Shown one piece after another: positions 57,437 to 64,000 of a stretch of DNA of 64,000 nucleotides. How positions within the stretch are numbered: position 1 is the stretch's first letter; each line of letters begins with the position of its first letter. The position numbers and the translations under genes are program-made. The DNA is from Toxonevra muliebris. Its lineage: Eukaryota > Arthropoda > Insecta > Diptera > Pallopteridae. The stretch spans positions 28,229,890-28,293,889 of the forward strand of contig OY829328.1 of the NCBI GenBank assembly GCA_963691655.1. Reading direction: 5' to 3'. A model generated the notes under the pieces. It was not told the origin of the DNA, searched no databases, and saw only the letters and a program-made list of their open reading frames with translations.

Positions 57437-59675
57437 TCATAAAAGTATCCTCCTCTGTGTTGATTGTCCGTTAAATAATAAAATAAAAAACACACTTTTA
57501 AGGTGATTAAAGATGTTGACTCGATTCTTATTAGAGAAGAAATAAAATATAAAAAAGGTTATAATGCGGTTCTCCTCGCGGAACTATTTTCATACTCCCA
57601 TTTTGATGCACACAGTAAAGAAGATTCCTATCAGTTATAAAAAGTTAGAACATACTTCAAATAAAATCCTGATTTGAAGAAACAAAAAAATGAAAATCAC
57701 ACTTAGTGAGTGCTCTGAAATGTTAATCCAATGTACTGTCTCTTAATATATATATAAAAATCGCATTACTATTACAGCAGTTAAACGAAAAAGAGCGAAA
57801 CGAACATCAACCGTTTTAATCAAACTCTCCTAATAAGAGGCGAACATGACCATTTAACATTTTTTTCTAGAATGGAACGGGGGGCAACATTGTTATTCTT
57901 ATTGGTGGAACTTCTCATGCTAAGAAAGAATAAAAATTTCTCTAAGAAGTTAGGTATTTCCAACTTTCTAATTGCAAGTTTTAGCTCGGAACGAAACTTT
58001 TCTATGAGCTCAGACTGAAAAATTTCTCGCCGAACTATTTGTATACTCTATATAAGAGATCTAATCCTGAGTCATTCCAACTAAACTTGGTACAAAAATT
58101 TCTGCTGGTTAGTTCTTAAATAGGAAAAATCGGTTAAGAAGACGAGTGAAGAAAATTAAATCAAATTCGATTCACTTGTATAGCTTTCCAACTTATTTTT
58201 AAACCGTTTTGACTTCTTTAACTAACGAATGTGTGCATACACATTTTCTCCATAAAATTTATATTTAAAGTAAAATTATTGCCCACGAAAAACTTGATTC
58301 GTAAATTCGATTATGAGCGTATAAAACTTTTGAACATCTCTTCTGCTTTTGTAACCTTTTCGTTGCATGCACACGATTCCAACACACAATAACCTTGCAT
58401 AATTCAATGATAAAATTTCTCATTTTGCAAATTTTTAGATAAACCAAAAAAAATTGCAGAAAAATTGAGAACAAACTTTCATAAATTCACAGATATTTTT
58501 ACTTGTAAAAAAAAGGGGAAAAGCACACAATTCACGAAAGAAAAACCCCAAATGGCATTAGAATGCAGCAATCATATTCAATGGCAAATAATTGAGGTTA
58601 GAGTTTTATTATTGGCCAAAGAAAAGAGAAAAATATATAAAAAGAACATTGATACGATGAATAAAATGCGCACCGCAAACTTTGGCAACTGGACGACTGC
58701 ATGAGCATGTAGCGAAAGCTCGCATTCACCTCCTCCAATTTTACCTCTGTCTTCTCCACGCCTCTAATCACGAATGTCAAACACGTTTACTGTCTCATGC
58801 TGGGCAATGATATCATTCAATATTCTTACTCGCATGCCGCCACCGCCTCCGCTGCTGCCTTTGGATTATATACACAAAGGCGTAAAATTTTGTAAAGAAA
58901 TGATATACAGAGAATAGCAAAAGTTTTTCCATTCAAGACATTTCATGTTTTTTTTCTCAACGTACTTTTTTCTTGTAGACTTACTTGAATATTAAAGTTA
59001 TGATCCGAAGATAGTTTTAGGCGTACGTGTGGAACGATTCCCTAAATACGAGCGTAAGTGCATAGAACATTCATACACCAAGTTGTAGTGGCAATTGAGA
59101 CTTTGACGACGTCAACTATGACTCAATGTTATCACGAATATGACAAAATATAATTGAATTTTATATCTTTGGAATTGGTGGTGTGCATCATCTTTATCAA
59201 TAAATTGATTGGAATGCCTGCATATGAATGAATGAATTAACGAATGATTGAATGCAATCAGTTTTGAAGTCAAATGATTTAGTAAAGACACAAACCTATT
59301 CATTTTAGTATGAGCGAATACGGCTAGGTAAAAAAATTCTTTGATAAAAAATAACAGTTTAAGTTTATTTTCTAGTCAGCCATGTTAGATAGTTTTGAAA
59401 AAAAATATTATGAAAGTATAGTAATATTTTAAAGGAATCTATGTTCAGATCGAAGATTGTGGTATTATATTTTATTCCAAAATTTTTTTTAAAATTCGCA
59501 TCACATTTTCCGTCTTAACTGAATTTGTATTGAATTTGGAAAAAATTAGGAAAACTCTAACAAATATTCAAATGATCTTCATTTCATAATCTTCGAACAT
59601 GATCTATAGAAAGTTGAATATCATCCCAAACGATTAGTCTGCAGGTTCTCTGCAAAGAGCGTAAAAACGAGAAGA
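57437..59675. other. No gene seen
   Basis: AT-rich, with scattered short open frames on both strands and a GCC-rich patch near 58830-58860. Confidence 0.4.
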
Positions 59676-60372
59676 GGTTAAATCAGAGGTTCTCAGATGT
59701 GCTCATCCTACGTCCACCCTTTTCGAATTCGTGCCAAACCCGCGCCTCCCCAACTTTGATTTTCACACAACAATTTTTTATGCTGGTTTACTATTTTTTA
59801 AATTAAATCTTACCCGCCTTGATAAAATTCTGTTTTTTCCGTAGTTTGGATGAGGCTCTGGTTAGTTTGCGTCAAAGATAAACTAGGCTAGTAAATTTAT
59901 TTAGTAGTTGAATTGTTCCTCGTGAGGAAAACTAGGATGGTGAAGTTTTAGTGATGTTTTAGTTGGAAATTTGTTAGCTTAAACTAACCAAATAATTAAT
60001 AAATAGAGTCTTAAGTGATTTCTAATGTTAAACTTTTTGATAGTAAACGGTAGTCGAGAAATTAGCCAAAGGCAAAAAAAACACTGTTAAAATTTATTTG
60101 AACTAAAGTTCTTTGAAAATAGTATTTTACATTCGATTTTTTTTTTTTTTTTTTTTGATAATAGTTTTTAACAACTTGTTGTATTTTTGCGGTTTAAGGC
60201 TATTATCGATGCGAATTCGGACCACATTGTTGCGATTTTTTCGCATTGAAATCGCAACACCTGATTTTCATTTCTTTCTGCCACATACAAGAGATTTTTA
60301 GTTGAGATTTCTACCAGTTCAATTAACTATTTAAATATAAATATTAGAATAAAAGTATTAATATACAAAATA

Positions 60373-61646
60373 AGGAGTGAGATCGAAAAATTCTTAACAT
60401 ATATAAAATTGAATAATTTTTAAATGGTTGATCTTAGAGTTTTGATTTTTTTTTATTTAGTTAATAATATTTTACAAATTACAGAAAAATATAACTTTAA
60501 TAGTTCTAACCACTATTTATGAACTAGTGGAAATTCTTTGGTAAGCCTTCCATTAGAGATTTGATAGTTGTTTCAGACACCTTTTTGGAACAGTTTGCCC
60601 ATCTCCTTTTAAAATCTTTAATATTTTGGGACACTTTTTTGGGCTCTTTAAGTTTCTTTTCACAAGAGCCCAATATGTCTCCACTGGTCTTAGCTCCGGA
60701 CAATTTGGAGGATTGGCCTCCCTTGGTACAAAAACTATGTTATTACTTTGGTACCACTCCAGAACTTTCTTGCCGTAGTGACATTATGCCAAATCGGCCC
60801 AAAAATATGTGGACACATTGTGCTCTCTTATGAAAGGAAGAAGTCCTTTTTTCAAACATTCGTTGATGTATATTTTGGTATTTGTAGAGCCCACTGTAAC
60901 AAATGACTTGCTTCTTTTGCCGCAACTGCATATAGCTTGCCAGCTTACCATACCAAGAAATTTTCAGGAAATTTTGTCTGCTTTTGGATTCGAAATTCTT
61001 CCTCGAGCATCAGCAACATAAAAATTTTGACCCGGAAGCTGCGTAAAATCTGCCAGTACATACGTTTCGCCGTCCATTATACAACATGAATATTTTTGTA
61101 TGAAATTCGATTTTAATTTCCGAGCCCTACTTTTGGCGTCTAAATTTTTTGCAGCATTCCTGTCTGTAACTTTTTGAACTTTGTATGTTTTCAAATCTGC
61201 ATTGGCTTTAACTTTTCGCACCAAATAGTCGGAGCACTGGGCGAACCGGGCAGCTTTTCTACCAGATGTGTTTGGAGATCTTTTCAATATGCTTTCTATT
61301 TTCTTGGCTTTCCCAATATGATGTGGTCCATGTTTTCTTCCCGAACCAGGTTTCCTATCGATGGTCAAATTCTCCTGAAACTGTTTAATAACATTGGAAA
61401 CAGTTTGACGGCAGACTTTCAATTCTTTGGCCAATTTTTTGTAGGACCAATTTGGATTTGTTTGAAAATTTTTAATAATTTTAAGACGAACTTTGATCAA
61501 ACTCACAATAAATCAACATGTTTGTCATTAAAAATAACAACTGACATATTTTTCAAAGATAACTAGATCAAAGAAATTTTTAAATTCTATACCCAAAAAA
61601 AATTATTAGGTAAAACGTGTGTTAAGATTTTTTCAATCTCACCCCG
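60373..61646 (-). mobile_element. Tc1/mariner DD37E element, nearly complete
   Basis: The left end GGAGTGAGATCGAAAAATTC is mirrored by GATTTTTTCAATCTCACCCC. TA flanks lie at 60371-60372 and 61647-61648. Size 1274 bp with one gene on the minus strand spanning most of it. It lies inside the hAT-type element, so it arrived later. Only a few inactivating changes are seen, which suggests it is among the younger insertions here. Confidence 0.9.
60524..61547 (-). pseudogene. Tc1/mariner DD37E transposase, lightly damaged
   Basis: About 341 codons, the usual size. The start is the ATG at 61547 (SVVIFNDKHVDLL). A frame change near 61505 leads to IKVRLKIIKNFQ and the HTH YKKLAKELKVCRQTVSNVIK, then RKPGSGRK and the second HTH. 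GETYVLADFTQLPGQNFYVADARG carries the first D. After a second frame change near 60965 come SWQAICSCGKRS and FWADLA (second D), then LRPVETYWALVKR with the E. I count 37 residues between D and E, so DD37E. A stop stands one codon after DLA (expected S). The C-terminus is LMEGLPKNFH. Two frameshifts and one stop inactivate it. Confidence 0.9.
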
Positions 61647-62135
61647 TAATATCAAACATTTCTGAATTTGTTTCTTTTTGTTCACTTTTTCATTTCACTT
61701 CCTTTTCTTCCTTATTTTGTTACTTGTCGGTATGAAAACGCAGCAGTTTGTGTTTTCGGAATGACAAAAGAGGGGAACTGTGAATGTTCGAAAAAAACGA
61801 TGCGTCAAAATCGCAGATGTGTGTGCACTCTCATATGAAATAATGGATTGCATTGTTGTAATTTCTTATGTTGCACCGATTCGCACCAATAAAATCGCAA
61901 CTGTGTGTGCGTACCTTAAGTCAGAAATGGAAAATGCGAGACTTAAAGGAGCATATTGTAGGTTTTAATATATAATATGAAAGAAATTATTTTATAAATA
62001 CAAAATATTATGATTATGGTGTATTACAGAGTATTCAAATATTTGTTTATTGAAATATCTCCGCGCCTCCCTTCAAATCAGTCTACGTCCCCCCAGGGGA
62101 GCGCGCCCCAGCACTTGAGAACCACTGCTTTAAAT

Positions 62136-64000
62136 GCTACTGAATAGATCAGTCTACAAAACATGTCTTGGTTTCAAGAGCCATCCAGCGATGCTGTCAA
62201 AAATAAAACGATTTGATGTGGGTGCGATGAATGTTGATGGCGAAAAGTAATACTTAACAATTTAAAAAATTGTGTTTTTCAGTTTTTTTCTTGAGAGCCA
62301 TATTTATACTTTTCAACATTTATGCCAATAAAGATAATTAAGCGAAGCTAAAAAAAACGAAATTTATGAGGTAACAAAAATATTACATACTTTTAATTAG
62401 ACAACTTAGACAACTAAGTATGAATGTAAGAATAAGTACATAATGCTCTTACTCGAACGACTATAAACATTCTTAATTATTCCATTAAAAGCAATTCCTT
62501 TTCTTATTTCCTTTTACTCAGGGAGGGAGCGAGGCGTGGCGTGAAACTCACTAAAGTTCAATTAAAAGTTCTTCAACTATTTCATTCCTTTGACAAATGA
62601 AGGAAAATGCTTAAAGGTGAAATGGTACTTAAAAACACAGAGCGAGAGAGAAAAAGAATGAAAAGGATGTATGGGAGAAAGGGATGAATGGGGAAAAGGA
62701 GTGCAATGTAGCTACTTTAGTTTAACTGAAGTTTTCCATTTGAATTTCGTGTAGCTATAGTTCGGCCACAAACACTTAAGAATATTCAGAATTCGAAATA
62801 CCCAATCTCATTGCAATATATGTAATAAGGAAAATTTACATACTAGTCTGGGGTAGCTCAAATTTTCGAAATACTTTGGCTTGATGGACTAACGATTTCT
62901 GATAACACTGAAAAAAAAATATTGTATTTTGATTTATGTGACGATGAATCGATGACTTTTTGGATGAGAACGCCGATCAATTGCTTCGAAAGCACATAAA
63001 TTTTTTTCTGTAGTTTAAGGTCTCTGTGGTGAACTAATTGGAAGTGGTTAGTAATTAAGTTATTTTGAATTCCTACAACTTTGACGTTTGAGGCAAAGTT
63101 GCTTATTATAAGAAAACCCAAACATTTTGTAATTTTTACAGTAATCCTCCACTTCCTCCCTGAATTCTTCTTTTTGGAGCTTTTGATTCAAATGAGGCCA
63201 TTAAAATTATTAAGAGATTTTATATTTGGTGGTTTGCCAAAAAATCAGAAAAATTTGTATTGCATACTTCTAAAGACGATACTCTCGAAAATGTTTCTTT
63301 AAGATCTCATTAACATAGACGCACTAGAATGGAACTTGCGGTCATTTATAGTGCGCTACTTCTGGAGGGCTAAAACATAGTATTGATTTAGGTTGAGCCG
63401 TTCCCGATATATCGTGCTCACCGGAAGCGATACAAAAAAAAAAAGCGTTTTTTGGGCAAAAGGCATAGATCTCGAAAATTTTTTAATTTTTCCATGGACA
63501 AATTTTTACAACTACATCAAAACATTCACTATTAATTTCAAAAAAAATTTAAATGACATGACTAAAAAAAAATCGTGAAGATTCCCCAAGATTTTTCAAG
63601 CCATAACATATACAACCTCTTAATAGAATATTTTTGGAGATTTTTTGGTACAGAGAGGGGTGGAAAGTTGGTGTAAAAATAAAAAACAAAGGTTTGTTTT
63701 TTTTTTTTTGCTTTTACTGCACAACTTTGCTTCAGACGTCAAAGCTGTAGGAATTTAAAATAATAAACTTAACCACCTGCATCTATCAGCGCTTCACCGT
63801 AAACTCGTCGATAAAAAATAAATGCCTGTGTTGAAAAAAATCATCCATTCATCATCGCGGAAAAAGTAGAATTGTACAGTGTAATCTGGGGTGCTCTTTG
63901 ATCTCCAAGCCAAGAGCAGCAGCACTGTTTTGGCTTTTCGTAATAAATTTAAATTTTTCGTCTATTTAGTACGGAGAAAGTTGCCTTAACGTTTGAGAAA
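62136..64000. other. No gene seen at the right end
   Basis: AT-rich with a GA-rich stretch at 62640-62705. CACAACTTTGCTTCAGACGT near 63720 resembles the repeat at 7190-7330. The frames at 62858-63578 show no motif. Confidence 0.4.

Larger units (their letters stand above)
59684..62127. mobile_element. hAT-type element holding a nested Tc1/mariner element
   Basis: The left end CAGAGGTTCTCAG and right end, read inverse as CAGTGGTTCTCAAGTG, are followed inside by CCTACGTCCACCC and GACGTAGACT-type mirrored sequence and a shared CGCGCCTCCC. The flanks GGTTAAAT (59676-59683) and CTTTAAAT (62128-62135) agree at 6 of 8. CAGNGGTTCTCA is a well-known hAT-type terminus. Without the nested element it is about 1.17 kb and has no transposase. 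Confidence 0.85.

Noticed and set aside
62858..63578. Short open frames at the right edge
   Set aside because: No conserved residues or family wording; expected by chance in AT-rich DNA.
1..64000. CRISPR array
   Set aside because: No regularly spaced identical short repeats; the tandem repeats found are contiguous minisatellites.

Overview
The window looks like insect DNA, most probably from a fly (Diptera; a tephritid or a relative is my guess). It is strongly AT-rich and full of short microsatellites. Its recognisable sequence is almost entirely transposable elements of arthropod type: LINEs with CCHC ORF1 proteins, BEL/Pao, Tc1/mariner, hAT and TTAA-target elements, foldback elements and tRNA-derived SINEs. 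I found no convincing host gene. It reads as intergenic, intronic or heterochromatic sequence.

Layout. 1-2060: minus-strand LINE (endonuclease, linker, reverse transcriptase) with several frameshifts, running off the left edge. 4.1-12.8 kb: two pairs of dispersed repeats, a foldback element with a MITE nested in it, a Tc1-like DD34E element with IR/DR termini, a hAT-type MITE and a degenerate tandem array. 13.4-15.0 kb: a possible promoter and the only intact long frame, a LINE ORF1 (triple CCHC, 441 aa) with no ORF2. 15.26-17.31 kb: a palindromic element around a broken gene of a family of unknown function (GERFHQD and MMADYCW motifs); one arm is split by a LINE 3' fragment. 20.3-21.4 kb: a second foldback copy with arms of about 500 bp. 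21.8-22.4 kb: a decayed mariner-type transposase. 24.6-28.8 kb: a decayed BEL/Pao retrotransposon with LTR-like ends, holding two tRNA-like SINEs. 29-38 kb: large hAT-like foldback elements, including two flanked by the same 8-bp site. 38.8-39.5 kb: a TTAA element. 40.1-41.4 kb: a short TIR element against a LINE RNase H remnant. 42-44 kb: a hAT-type element holding a TTAA MITE and a precursor-like hairpin. 47.6-52.8 kb: more hAT-type non-autonomous elements. 59.7-62.1 kb: a hAT-type element with a nearly complete Tc1/mariner DD37E element inside.

The genes do not form a pathway. The main information is nesting order, which can be read because second copies show the empty state of several insertion sites. 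Every transposase, reverse transcriptase and integrase seen is broken by stops or frameshifts, so the ORF1 at 13662-14987 is exceptional. Boundaries come from reading inverted ends and duplicated targets by eye; family names rest on motifs.
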